Of a stretch of DNA of 64,000 bases, positions 31,086-38,686 are shown in pieces. Position numbers and translations under genes: made by a program. Position 1 is the stretch's first letter. Every line of letters begins with the position of its first letter. The notes beneath the pieces were generated by a model that searched no databases, had not been told where the DNA came from, and was given only the letters and a program-made list of their open reading frames with translations. This DNA comes from Paenibacillus yonginensis (GTDB lineage Bacteria; Bacillota; Bacilli; Paenibacillales; Paenibacillaceae), in the NCBI RefSeq assembly GCF_001685395.1, contig NZ_CP014167.1:687501-751500 (forward strand), given 5' to 3'.

Positions 31086-31423
31086 AGCTTGAAGCAGATG
31101 GAGACGTCAGCTTTGAGATCATCAGCGGCCAGGAGGAACTGGCCCAATGCTGCCGGATCGTGCTCGGAACCAAAACCGGTGAATGGTTCTTGAACCCGGA
31201 CAGCGGATTGGATTACAGCTTGTTCTTGGGCAAAGACATCAACGAAACGCAGATGAATGACGCACTTAGTACAGCACTGCTGCAGGAGGAACGGATTACA
31301 TCCGTGGAGTCCGTTTCTTTGTCTATCGACAGGAAAGCCCGGACCCTGACGGCTGGCTTTAAAGCCACGGGGATGGACGGGGCTGAGATTTTATTGGAGG
31401 AGGTGGAGGTAGGTGCTGGATAA
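31073..31423 (+). CDS. gp25/DUF2634-like baseplate wedge protein
   Basis: 116 residues with the gp25-type segment QEELAQCCRIVLGTKTGEWFLNPDSGLDY, ending in a beta-rich part. XkdS (DUF2634) holds this place in PBSX, just before the J protein. It overlaps the spike gene by 13 bp and the next gene by 11 bp. Confidence 0.8.
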   Translation: MESLKLEADGDVSFEIISGQEELAQCCRIVLGTKTGEWFLNPDSGLDYSLFLGKDINETQMNDALSTALLQEERITSVESVSLSIDRKARTLTAGFKATGMDGAEILLEEVEVGAG

Positions 31424-32588
31424 AACGGGATTTAAGCGAAAAAGATTCAGCGATCTGTTCACCGACATGGAGAACAAGGCGCGTGAGGTATTCGGCGAAA
31501 CGATGAATACGTCCGAGCGTTCGCCGCTCGGGATTATTTTGCGGATCTTCGCCTGGTTTCTGGCCAAAGTCTGGAGTACGGCAGAGGATGTGTATAACAG
31601 TGGTTATATCGGCACAGCAACGGGAGTCAATCTGGACCGCTTGGGGCCGTATGTGGGAATCAGCCGAATTTTGGAGCAGTTTGCATCGGGAATCGCTGTT
31701 CTTACCGGGACAGCCGGGCATTCGGAACCGGCAGGATTTCGGCTTGCCACAACGGGCGGAATACAATTCGAGACAACCGAGCGGTTGACCTTCGGGAACG
31801 ATGGAACGGCGAGCGTCCACGTGCAGGCGATTGAGCCGGGACAAGACTCGAATATTGCGGCAGGTACCCTGACGGTGGTGGTGAATCCGAATCCGAATGT
31901 ACTGACCGTTACCAATCTCGAAGCCTTTACCGGTGGACGGGAAAAAGAAACGGATGCCGAGTTCAGGACCCGGTTCCAGCAATCTGTGGCGGGCGGCGGC
32001 GCTGCGTCAGTAGATGCGCTTCGCGGGGCGCTATTGCGGCTCGAGGGGGTTCGGGCAGCGGCGGTGATCGAGAATAATACCATGGAACCTGACGCTGCGG
32101 GCAGGCCGCCAAAATCCTTCCAGGCTTACGTACTGGGCGGTGACGAACAAACGATAGCCGAGACAATTTTTGCAACGAAATCCGGGGGGATCGAAACGTT
32201 TGGCGACATCGAAAAGGAGGTCATGGACATTGCCGGTTACGGGCATGTAATCAAATTCAGCCGTTCGGAAGAGGTCGCCGTTCAGATTGAAATAGCTGTT
32301 GCCTCCAATGAAAGCTACCCAGCGGACGGTGATGACCAGATCAGGAAGGCGATTATCCGTTATATTGGCGGAGAAGATGAAGCGGGGAGTTATTATAACG
32401 GCTTGTCGATGGGAGCAGATGTCGTATATACCCGGCTGATCAGCGCGGTTTACAGCGTTCCGGGCGTGGAGGACGTTTCACTAAAGGTTGGAAAGGACGG
32501 CAGTATGGATACACAAAATGTGGTTATTGCTCCCTATCAGGTAGCCCAGACGAAAGCTGAATATATTGCGGTGAGCAGCCATGTTTAG
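31413..32588 (+). CDS. Baseplate J-like protein (XkdT)
   Basis: 391 residues, baseplate arm protein of the gp47/J family. Recognisable blocks: SPLGIILRIFAWFLAKVW, DRLGPYVGISRI, AGHSEPAGFRLATTGGIQFE, ALRGALLRLEGVRAAAVIEN and GADVVYTRLISAVYSVPGVE. Builds the baseplate wedge that triggers contraction. GTG 31413 with GGAGGAGGTGGAGG ahead. Stop overlaps the next gene's start. Confidence 0.88.
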   Translation: MLDKTGFKRKRFSDLFTDMENKAREVFGETMNTSERSPLGIILRIFAWFLAKVWSTAEDVYNSGYIGTATGVNLDRLGPYVGISRILEQFASGIAVLTGTAGHSEPAGFRLATTGGIQFETTERLTFGNDGTASVHVQAIEPGQDSNIAAGTLTVVVNPNPNVLTVTNLEAFTGGREKETDAEFRTRFQQSVAGGGAASVDALRGALLRLEGVRAAAVIENNTMEPDAAGRPPKSFQAYVLGGDEQTIAETIFATKSGGIETFGDIEKEVMDIAGYGHVIKFSRSEEVAVQIEIAVASNESYPADGDDQIRKAIIRYIGGEDEAGSYYNGLSMGADVVYTRLISAVYSVPGVEDVSLKVGKDGSMDTQNVVIAPYQVAQTKAEYIAVSSHV

Positions 32589-33222
32589 TTACAAGGATAT
32601 GATGAACCGGTTTGCCGATGTGTTTAACAAAGACCCCCATAGTAAGCTGGGCCGTCTAATAAGCATTCTTTATGGCAGTCTGCAGGATGCCCATACAGCG
32701 CTGGAGACAGTTCGGGAATGGCGGGCGATCAGCCAGGCGCAAGGAACAACCCTGGATATGATCGGTCAGAATATTGCCCAGCCTCGCGGCGCGGCGACCG
32801 ATGAGGTTTATCGTGTGCTGATCCAGTCGAAGATCGCAAGGAACCTTTCCAAGACGGATGTAAATACGATTATTCAGGTCCTTGCCCTGGCGCTTAATTG
32901 CGATTATTCAGAGATCCATATCCAGGAGAAATATGACGATCCGCAGCAGTCGGAACCTGCGGCTGTATCTTTGGCCCGTCTGCCCGTTAAGCGGCTGAAT
33001 GAAGTCGGCATGTCACCGGTTCAGTTCGGCCAAATCGTACAGAAGACGGTGGCGGCAGGCGTCCGGGTTGCGCTGATCGAATTGTCCGGGACATTCCGGT
33101 TATCCTCGCAGTATGCCGTTTTGGAAAGAAGCAGCCTGGGTTTGGCCGATCCGGACATGACTACAGGCGGTGCGCTTGGCGAGGTTTATGTGCCGGGCAA
33201 CGATTATGTTTTACCTATTTAG
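32581..33222 (+). CDS. Baseplate / tail protein I-like (XkdU position)
   Basis: 213 residues directly after the J protein and before the fibre, the place of gpI or XkdU, which joins baseplate to fibre. Content: helical N-terminus (GRLISILYGSLQDAHTALE), GTTLDMIGQNIAQPRGAATDE, beta-rich C-terminus. Function is inferred mainly from position and from the GTTLDMIGQ block shared by phage proteins of this slot. Confidence 0.72.
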   Translation: MFSYKDMMNRFADVFNKDPHSKLGRLISILYGSLQDAHTALETVREWRAISQAQGTTLDMIGQNIAQPRGAATDEVYRVLIQSKIARNLSKTDVNTIIQVLALALNCDYSEIHIQEKYDDPQQSEPAAVSLARLPVKRLNEVGMSPVQFGQIVQKTVAAGVRVALIELSGTFRLSSQYAVLERSSLGLADPDMTTGGALGEVYVPGNDYVLPI

Positions 33223-33243
33223 TCTACTTTCAGGAGGGGTACT

Positions 33244-34800
33244 ATGGCTTACGAAAAACAGGCGCCGGACTGGTCGGCAGCAGGTATTGAACCGCCACAA
33301 TCTAAAAGAGATTCAGGGTGGCAGGTTGAGGATCGGCCCCCTGCAGCTTGGCTGAACTGGTTTATGAACCGAACCAGCGAGTCTTTGAAGGAGCTGCAGG
33401 GAAAGGCGGCAGAGAAGGCTTGGGTGGAGGATGAGCTTGGTGGGATTACAGTCCAGGACGCTTCTCTCACTCAAAAAGGTATCGTGCAGCTCTCCAGTGC
33501 AACCGATAGTGCGGCAGAGGATCGGGCAGCTACGGCAAAGGCGGTTAGAGACGCGGCAGTGCAATCCAAAGTCTACACCGATCAGCAGATGGCCTTGGTG
33601 ACGGAAACCGGCGTTCCGAAGCTGGTCAGTTATCCGCTGCTGGTAACGGCCGTGGAAGAAGGCCAGACGGAGTTTGAGATTCCGCTGGATACGTTTGATG
33701 CTAACACGGACACGCTGCTGATCTCTATCAACCGGGCTGTGCTGGATGCTACTCAATACACCTTGACCAATACAGTGCGGGGGGAGGATGGCTCGGTGAC
33801 GCAGCGGGCGATGCTCAACTTGGCGAGCGGTCTGAAGACTGGCTCTAAAGTAGCCATGGTCGTGCTTAAAAACGTGCCGCTCGGCCCGGAAGGCGCGATC
33901 AACGGCGCGGTGCTGGCCGAGGGAAGTATCCCAAGCAACAGGGTCAGCGGGTTTGATGCGCACTTGGCGGATAGTGTGTCACATGTCCACTATGGTCCAG
34001 ACACGGGGACTGCAAATGCTAAAGTAGTAACTCTTAACCCGGCACCGGTTGCATATGTGGAAGGCTTGGCAGTTTCATTTAAAAACGCGGTTCAAAACAC
34101 GGGGGCAGTTACGATCAATGTCAACGGGTTGGGCACTAAATCAATCCTGAAATCTAATGGATCTGCTCTATCGAGTGGGAATCTGAAAGTAAATAGCATA
34201 TACACGCTACGATACAACGGAACGGTTTTTATCTTACAGGGTGAAGGGGGGGAATACGGAACGGCGGCGGCCGGTGATGTACGGTCTGGAAAAACAATCG
34301 GCACAGATGCAGGACTAGTTTCCGGGTCACTGGTCACCAGAGATTCAGGGGGAGCGGTGACGGTGGCGCCGGGAAGTAGTGTGCAAACATTGCAGGCTGG
34401 GATTTACGATCATGCGATTACGGTCAATGCGCCTACGGCTACACCTGGTAATAAAAAGATATTGTATGATTTCAATTATATAACTATGTCGGGAAGTGGT
34501 TGGAAGTCCGCTAAAAGAGTAATATGCGGTATTTCAGGTACTTATCGAATATCTATAACAGTGCAAACAAGCAATGCTGATTATCAAGCAAATGTGCGAA
34601 TATATAAGAACGGAAATCCTTACGGTACATTACGGCTCTTTGGCTCATTTACTCCGATTACTTACACCGAAGACCTGGCTTTCGTCGCAGGAGATGTTAT
34701 TGAGGTTATGTTGAGTCCAGATAATCTTGGTAATGCAACATTAACTGGCTGGACATTCGGTGTGGAGAATTTTGGAATGCTGGTCTACGATTATGCTTAA
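33244..34800 (+). CDS. Tail fibre / receptor-binding protein
   Basis: 518 residues. The N-terminal part (residues 1-60, DWSAAGIEPPQSKRDSGWQV, AAWLNWFMNRT) attaches to the baseplate. A phage fibre repeat follows (LTQKGIVQLSSATDSAAEDR), then beta-rich shaft segments and the block AVTINVNGLGTKSILKSNG. The last 120 residues (from about NKKILYDFNYITMSG) form a separate jelly-roll-like tip. The DNA of that tip (34440-34800) is visibly more A/T-rich than the start of the gene, which suggests exchange of the receptor-binding module. AGGAGG precedes ATG 33244. Confidence 0.85.
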   Translation: MAYEKQAPDWSAAGIEPPQSKRDSGWQVEDRPPAAWLNWFMNRTSESLKELQGKAAEKAWVEDELGGITVQDASLTQKGIVQLSSATDSAAEDRAATAKAVRDAAVQSKVYTDQQMALVTETGVPKLVSYPLLVTAVEEGQTEFEIPLDTFDANTDTLLISINRAVLDATQYTLTNTVRGEDGSVTQRAMLNLASGLKTGSKVAMVVLKNVPLGPEGAINGAVLAEGSIPSNRVSGFDAHLADSVSHVHYGPDTGTANAKVVTLNPAPVAYVEGLAVSFKNAVQNTGAVTINVNGLGTKSILKSNGSALSSGNLKVNSIYTLRYNGTVFILQGEGGEYGTAAAGDVRSGKTIGTDAGLVSGSLVTRDSGGAVTVAPGSSVQTLQAGIYDHAITVNAPTATPGNKKILYDFNYITMSGSGWKSAKRVICGISGTYRISITVQTSNADYQANVRIYKNGNPYGTLRLFGSFTPITYTEDLAFVAGDVIEVMLSPDNLGNATLTGWTFGVENFGMLVYDYA

Positions 34801-34814
34801 AGGAGGAAATGCAT

Positions 34815-35129
34815 GTGATTATCGTTAAATATCAAAATGAAGAGGAAATGCAACAAATCATCGACGAGAAACAGGCTGCCGGGTATACCTTAATTGAGGT
34901 ACAGAATATTACTGAGGGCAATTTTCTTGGATTTGAGGAACCAGGTTGGATACCAACAGAAACCCCACCCGATGTTACTAATCAAATCAAGGAGCTACAG
35001 AACGAAAACACTGATCTCAAATTGGCTATAGCTGAATTAGCAGAGACAAACGAGTCCGATAAAATTGATATGCAGCTTGCGCTGGCAGAACTGGCTGAAC
35101 TCGTGGCTGGAGGTGATCAAGTTGGCTAA
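34815..35129 (+). CDS. Fibre-associated small protein
   Basis: 104 residues from GTG 34815, 8 nt after AGGAGG; the ATG at 34809 lies only 2 nt from that site and was rejected. The N-terminal domain is compact (IIVKYQNEEEMQQIIDEK), with a Pro/Trp stretch (GFEEPGWIPTETPPD). The rest is a coiled coil (QIKELQNENTDLKLAIAELA). Small proteins after phage fibres are often fibre chaperones or tip partners; this role is inferred only. Confidence 0.7.
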   Translation: MIIVKYQNEEEMQQIIDEKQAAGYTLIEVQNITEGNFLGFEEPGWIPTETPPDVTNQIKELQNENTDLKLAIAELAETNESDKIDMQLALAELAELVAGGDQVG

Positions 35130-35235
35130 AATATATTTCGATCTGATCAAGATTAACATGAAGAAAATTGAAGACGTACCAGCGCGTTGGCGGTCTGATG
35201 TGCAAGCCATGCTCGACGCAGATGCAGCGCAGTAG
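35122..35235 (+). CDS. CD1375-like 37-residue phage protein
   Basis: TTG 35122 with GGAGGTGA 5 nt upstream, overlapping the previous gene by 8 bp, stop at 35235. The product begins LAKIYFDLIKINMKKIEDVP and ends DVQAMLDADAAQ. This pattern matches the tiny CD1375 family seen beside phage fibre genes in Clostridium and Paenibacillus. Function unknown. Confidence 0.72.
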   Translation: MAKIYFDLIKINMKKIEDVPARWRSDVQAMLDADAAQ

Positions 35236-35262
35236 GATGAAACTACGCAACAACAGCAGCGC

Positions 35263-35312
35263 CAATTGTGGCGTTTTTATTTTGCCCTCGGAACCGATCC
35301 GGGGGCTTTTTA
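35263..35312 (+). terminator. Tandem terminator hairpins after fibre genes
   Basis: cgcca-att-gtggcg followed by ttttta, then gccctcgg-aaccgat-ccgggggc followed by ttttta. They may lower expression of the lysis genes relative to the tail genes. Confidence 0.7.
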
Positions 35313-35349
35313 TATGGATAATGGCAATTAGATAGACAAGGGGAGACGG

Positions 35350-35756
35350 GATGCGGTGAGGGGAGCAGAGGTGTAAGACAATGCAAAGCTGCTGGTCGAT
35401 ATTCGGATCCAACTTGCACGGATCGCAATGACCATTAAAGTGGTTCCTACGTTTGCCACAGCGGAAGAAACGTTGCGTGTCCTGTCATACAAACCAATCA
35501 GCAAAGTCAACACACCATCGTCTGGATATCTGCAGTCGGCGAAGGAGGGGCGGCTGAGAAAATACTGAAAATGGGCAGCCGGTCAAAGCAATAGCGGAGT
35601 AGCACTTTAAATGGCAGAAATAGTCCTTAGCAGAACGAAAGCGCAGAATGGAAGACCTGCAAGGGTTTAAACGTACCTTCTACGGTACGATTATGATGAA
35701 TAGGCGTTATTGCTGCGTTTGCTTTAGTGTCCTGGACTAAGATTGGGGAGGATATA
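35350..35756 (+). pseudogene. Decayed stretch, possibly a former XhlA-like gene
   Basis: No intact gene lies between the CD1375-like ORF and the holin. Pieces in different frames look coding: after a TAA at 35374, DNAKLLVDIRIQLARIA (XhlA-like helix) runs to a stop at 35568. Around 35636-35699 comes ERKRRMEDLQGFKRTFYGT, and after a frame change IGVIAAFALVSWTKIGED runs up to the holin start. A charged helix, basic patch and C-terminal membrane helix are the XhlA layout. PBSX has xhlA at this place. The reading is tentative. Confidence 0.4.
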
Positions 35757-35981
35757 ATGAACATATCAAACGACATTTTAACCCTAGCCGCGCTTGTGAC
35801 GGCTTATGTAGGAGTTGCCAAAGGTTTTGGTCTTAAAGATAGATGGATCAACCTTGCAGCCGTGCTCATCGCGGCTGTTTTTGTTTTGGTTCCGGATTGG
35901 ATTCAGGGCAAAATGATCCTTATTTCTATCATTGGACTGAGCGCAACCGGAGCGTATCAATTTGCCAAAAATAAGGAGTAG
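35757..35981 (+). CDS. Putative holin
   Basis: 74 residues from ATG 35757 with GGGGAGG 5 nt upstream; the longer form from 35727 precedes that site. Two or three membrane helices (DILTLAALVTAYVGVAKG, LAAVLIAAVFVLVPDWIQ, MILISIIGLSATGAYQF) and a charged C-terminus AKNKE, the holin pattern. Immediately followed by a lysozyme gene. It would permeabilise the membrane to let the lysin out and release particles. Confidence 0.72.
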   Translation: MNISNDILTLAALVTAYVGVAKGFGLKDRWINLAAVLIAAVFVLVPDWIQGKMILISIIGLSATGAYQFAKNKE

Positions 35982-35988
35982 ATGAATA

Positions 35989-36609
35989 ATGGTTCGACAA
36001 ATCTCTCAGGCAGGCATTGATCTGATCAAGTCTTTTGAAGGCTGCCGGTTAACGGCATACAAGGCGGTTCCCGATGAAGCCTACTATACAATCGGTTATG
36101 GACACTGTGGTCCGGATGTGAAAGAGAAGATGACGATCACGCAGCAGCAGGCTGAAAGCTTGCTTGCCAGCGATTTGCTCAAATTCGAGGCTTATGTGAA
36201 CGACCCTGCTTATGTACCGGTTACGGCGCAGCTTACGCAAAACCAATTTGATGCTTTGGTCAGCTTCTGCTACAACTGCGGTCCAGGCAATCTCAGCAAT
36301 CTATGTAAGGGACGTACAATCGCTCAAATTGCTGAGAACATCACCAAATACAACAAATCAAGCGGCATGGTATTGACTGGCTTGGTGAAACGTAGATCTG
36401 CTGAACTGGATTTATTCTGTAAACGAGAGGCGGGGAAACCCTTGGATTTTAGTCAATATCAATGGGACATCCTGGCCCAAAACGTAAAGTCGCTGCTTAA
36501 TCGCTCGGTGATTACGGATAAAGCATGGCTGGAGAAGATTGAGAACAAGACGCTTACGCATACGGAGCTTACCTGGTTGACCTTTGTTTTGGCCGTAAGG
36601 CCAAACTAA
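35989..36609 (+). CDS. GH24 phage-type lysozyme (endolysin)
   Basis: 206 residues. T4-lysozyme family muramidase that cleaves peptidoglycan: catalytic Glu17 in LIKSFEGCRLTAYK, then YYTIGYGHCG with the second active-site region, and the helix QFDALVSFCYNCGPGNL. The last 60 residues (from about QYQWDILAQNVKSLLNRSV) form a small extra domain, possibly wall-binding. No signal peptide, so it needs the holin. Last gene of the tail island. Confidence 0.9.
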   Translation: MVRQISQAGIDLIKSFEGCRLTAYKAVPDEAYYTIGYGHCGPDVKEKMTITQQQAESLLASDLLKFEAYVNDPAYVPVTAQLTQNQFDALVSFCYNCGPGNLSNLCKGRTIAQIAENITKYNKSSGMVLTGLVKRRSAELDLFCKREAGKPLDFSQYQWDILAQNVKSLLNRSVITDKAWLEKIENKTLTHTELTWLTFVLAVRPN

Positions 36610-36639
36610 TGGCTTTTTAGAAGCCGTAATGAATAATAA

Positions 36640-36675
36640 AAAACCAAAGACAAGGCTATGCCTTATCTTTGGTTC
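36640..36675. terminator. Bidirectional terminator at right edge of the tail island
   Basis: Stem aaccaaagacaaggc-tat-gccttatctttggtt (one mismatch), with an A-run to the left that becomes a T-run on the minus strand. Serves lysozyme and the convergent HD-GYP gene. Confidence 0.85.
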
Positions 36676-36723
36676 GTGATCTTTTTAAAAAAGCTAATAA
36701 AATATAAGCGGGTAAAGCTTATC

Positions 36724-37770
36724 TTACATAAACACTTCCTGAATCGCCGTCTCCGGCTCTTTGGCCAGGTCCGCAAACCGGGTTTCGGTCTTCACCAAAG
36801 GCCGGAAGAAATCGGAATGGTTGGTCATGACGATATGACCGGTTTCACCGGTAGTCAGCAGGACTTTTTTGCCGATGAAGTTGGGAATTAAATGCCGGAT
36901 CAAAGCCTGCACGGCTTCGCCGCTTAATTGGCCAAAGCTGAGCTTGTACAGCTCCTGCAAGGTTGTCAGCTGTTCTTTCTTGGATTGGTAGACTCTCTTG
37001 GAGGTCATGGCGCTATATGTATCCGCTACTGCCGTTATACGGGCATAAGGGTGAATTTCTTCTTTGTATAAACCGTAAGGATAACCGGTACCGTCATCCC
37101 GTTCATGGTGTTGTCTTGCTACTAATGCCGCAGTTTCGTCACCTGTTGAGTTGAGGATCAATTCGTAACCATAATGGGTGTGTTTCTTGATAAATTCGAA
37201 TTCCTCTTCAGTAAGCTTGCCGGGTTTGTTAAGGATGTGGGGAGGGATCATACATTTTCCCATATCATGCAAATAACCTGCTTTGCCTATTTTATAGGCT
37301 TCTTCTTGGTCGTAACCCATCCACACCGCGATGTAGAAAGAAAGAAGTCCGACCTGGAGCGAGTGGTTGTAGGTGTATTCGTCTTGGTGGTTAAACATCA
37401 TCAGCAGGGAAACAACGTCTTTTTGAGCTGTCAGATCGTCCATGAGAGGTTTAAGAGTTTCATCAATACCTTCATCGCTGAATTTGCCATTTGCCAGAGA
37501 TTCCAAAAAAAGCGTTTCAAAAACATCGATGGCGCCTTCGAATTTGGGTTTTAAATTCAGAAGGGAGGCTGACAGGGATTGATTCGGGGAGGAGGGGACA
37601 TCTTTGATCGGTGGTTCAACGTCTACGTAATCGATGCCATGCTGAACAAGCTTCACGATGGCTTCATCGGTTAGCGAGGCTCCCCGTTGAAGAACAAACA
37701 CACCAAAGCTGTTAAAAATATCCTCCGTCACCCGATCACCAGGACGAAGTTCCATAACATGCATTCGCAC
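36724..37770 (-). CDS. HD-GYP-domain protein, putative c-di-GMP phosphodiesterase
   Basis: 348 residues from GTG 37770, 8 nt after AAGGTGG; a GTG at 37782 lies on top of that site. N-terminal domain about 1-55 (MELRPGDRVTEDIFNSFGVF). HD-GYP domain in the middle: HSLQVGLLSFYIAVW, HDMGKCMIPPHILNKPG, ARQHHERDDGTGYPYGL. A small beta-domain follows (KKVLLTTGETGHIVMTN). Hydrolyses c-di-GMP to GMP in active members; all metal-ligand motifs look intact. Paralogous to 41098-42207. Confidence 0.88.
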   Translation of the reverse strand: MRMHVMELRPGDRVTEDIFNSFGVFVLQRGASLTDEAIVKLVQHGIDYVDVEPPIKDVPSSPNQSLSASLLNLKPKFEGAIDVFETLFLESLANGKFSDEGIDETLKPLMDDLTAQKDVVSLLMMFNHQDEYTYNHSLQVGLLSFYIAVWMGYDQEEAYKIGKAGYLHDMGKCMIPPHILNKPGKLTEEEFEFIKKHTHYGYELILNSTGDETAALVARQHHERDDGTGYPYGLYKEEIHPYARITAVADTYSAMTSKRVYQSKKEQLTTLQELYKLSFGQLSGEAVQALIRHLIPNFIGKKVLLTTGETGHIVMTNHSDFFRPLVKTETRFADLAKEPETAIQEVFM

Positions 37771-37858
37771 AGGACCATCCACCTTCTACTAAAGTATTAT
37801 ATACCTTAATATATCAGGCAATATATGGATTGACAATCCTATTCACGGTTCGACAGAA

Positions 37859-38584
37859 TCAGTTCTTTTCAGATATAGGGTTCCATGGTCCTTGCTGTGC
37901 GCCTTTCCATTCAGAGCCGTCGTCCCATATTTCTTTTTTCCAAATCGGGACTATTCGCTTGAGCTGCTCGATCGCATAACGGCTGGCTTCATAGCAGCTT
38001 TCGCGATGCGGAGCCGACACGGCGATCACGACACTGGCTTCGGCGATATCGACTTTGCCGGTCCGGTGGCTGATTGCGCACAAAGCTCCCGGCCATTTCA
38101 GGCCGATTTCAGCCCCAATCCATTGCAGTTTCTTGAGCGCCATAGGAGCATACGCTTCATATTCCAGATAAACGGTACGTTTGCCTGCGGTCATTTCCCG
38201 GGTTGTTCCGACAAATACCAAAGATGCCCCGTGGTCCGGGTGAATAACGCGCTGGGTGATTTCCTCTACATTTAAAGGAAGCGAAGTCAAATGATATAAG
38301 CCGTCTGCGCTTTGTATGGAATCTGCGGAAGGCTCTCCGCCTGAAACTGGCGGGATCAGGGCGATCTCGTCATTCAGGGTAATGGGCGCTTCATCTGCTG
38401 CATATTCATGATTTACGGCCAGGAAAGCTTGGGCGATTTGGCTGGAGGCCTGCGGATAAAGCTCTGTCAGGAGCGATTTTAATTCTGCCGCGGTAACGGA
38501 AACTTTTTCTCCCAGTTCTACGTTAATAAAAGTCGAGCCTATGGCCTCTGCAAGACCGGCGAAAAGTTGGATCCGAAGGTTCAT
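37859..38584 (-). CDS. MoaD-MoaE fusion, molybdopterin synthase
   Basis: Both subunits of molybdopterin synthase on one 241-residue chain. Residues 1-84 are MoaD (ubiquitin fold, IALIPPVSGG with Gly82-Gly83). Residues about 95-241 are MoaE (HGASLVFVGTTREMTAGK, HRTGKVDIAEASVVIAV, and the catalytic lysine block WKKEIWDDGSEW at 215-226). MoaD needs a free C-terminal Gly-Gly for thiocarboxylation; here it is internal, so cleavage would be needed, as for mycobacterial MoaX. Single gene; no other moa gene is in the window. Confidence 0.9.
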   Translation of the reverse strand: MNLRIQLFAGLAEAIGSTFINVELGEKVSVTAAELKSLLTELYPQASSQIAQAFLAVNHEYAADEAPITLNDEIALIPPVSGGEPSADSIQSADGLYHLTSLPLNVEEITQRVIHPDHGASLVFVGTTREMTAGKRTVYLEYEAYAPMALKKLQWIGAEIGLKWPGALCAISHRTGKVDIAEASVVIAVSAPHRESCYEASRYAIEQLKRIVPIWKKEIWDDGSEWKGAQQGPWNPISEKN

Positions 38585-38686
38585 ATTCTAATCTCCTCAA
38601 ATTTCTCTTATTATATAAGTATAATATATCATAAGAGAAGTAGTGGATGACCGGCAACCGGTACCGAAAGGAGAGCGAATAACGGG

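Noticed and set aside
22425..36675. Complete integrated prophage
   Set aside because: No integrase, terminase, portal, capsid or replication gene, and I see no flanking att-type direct repeat.
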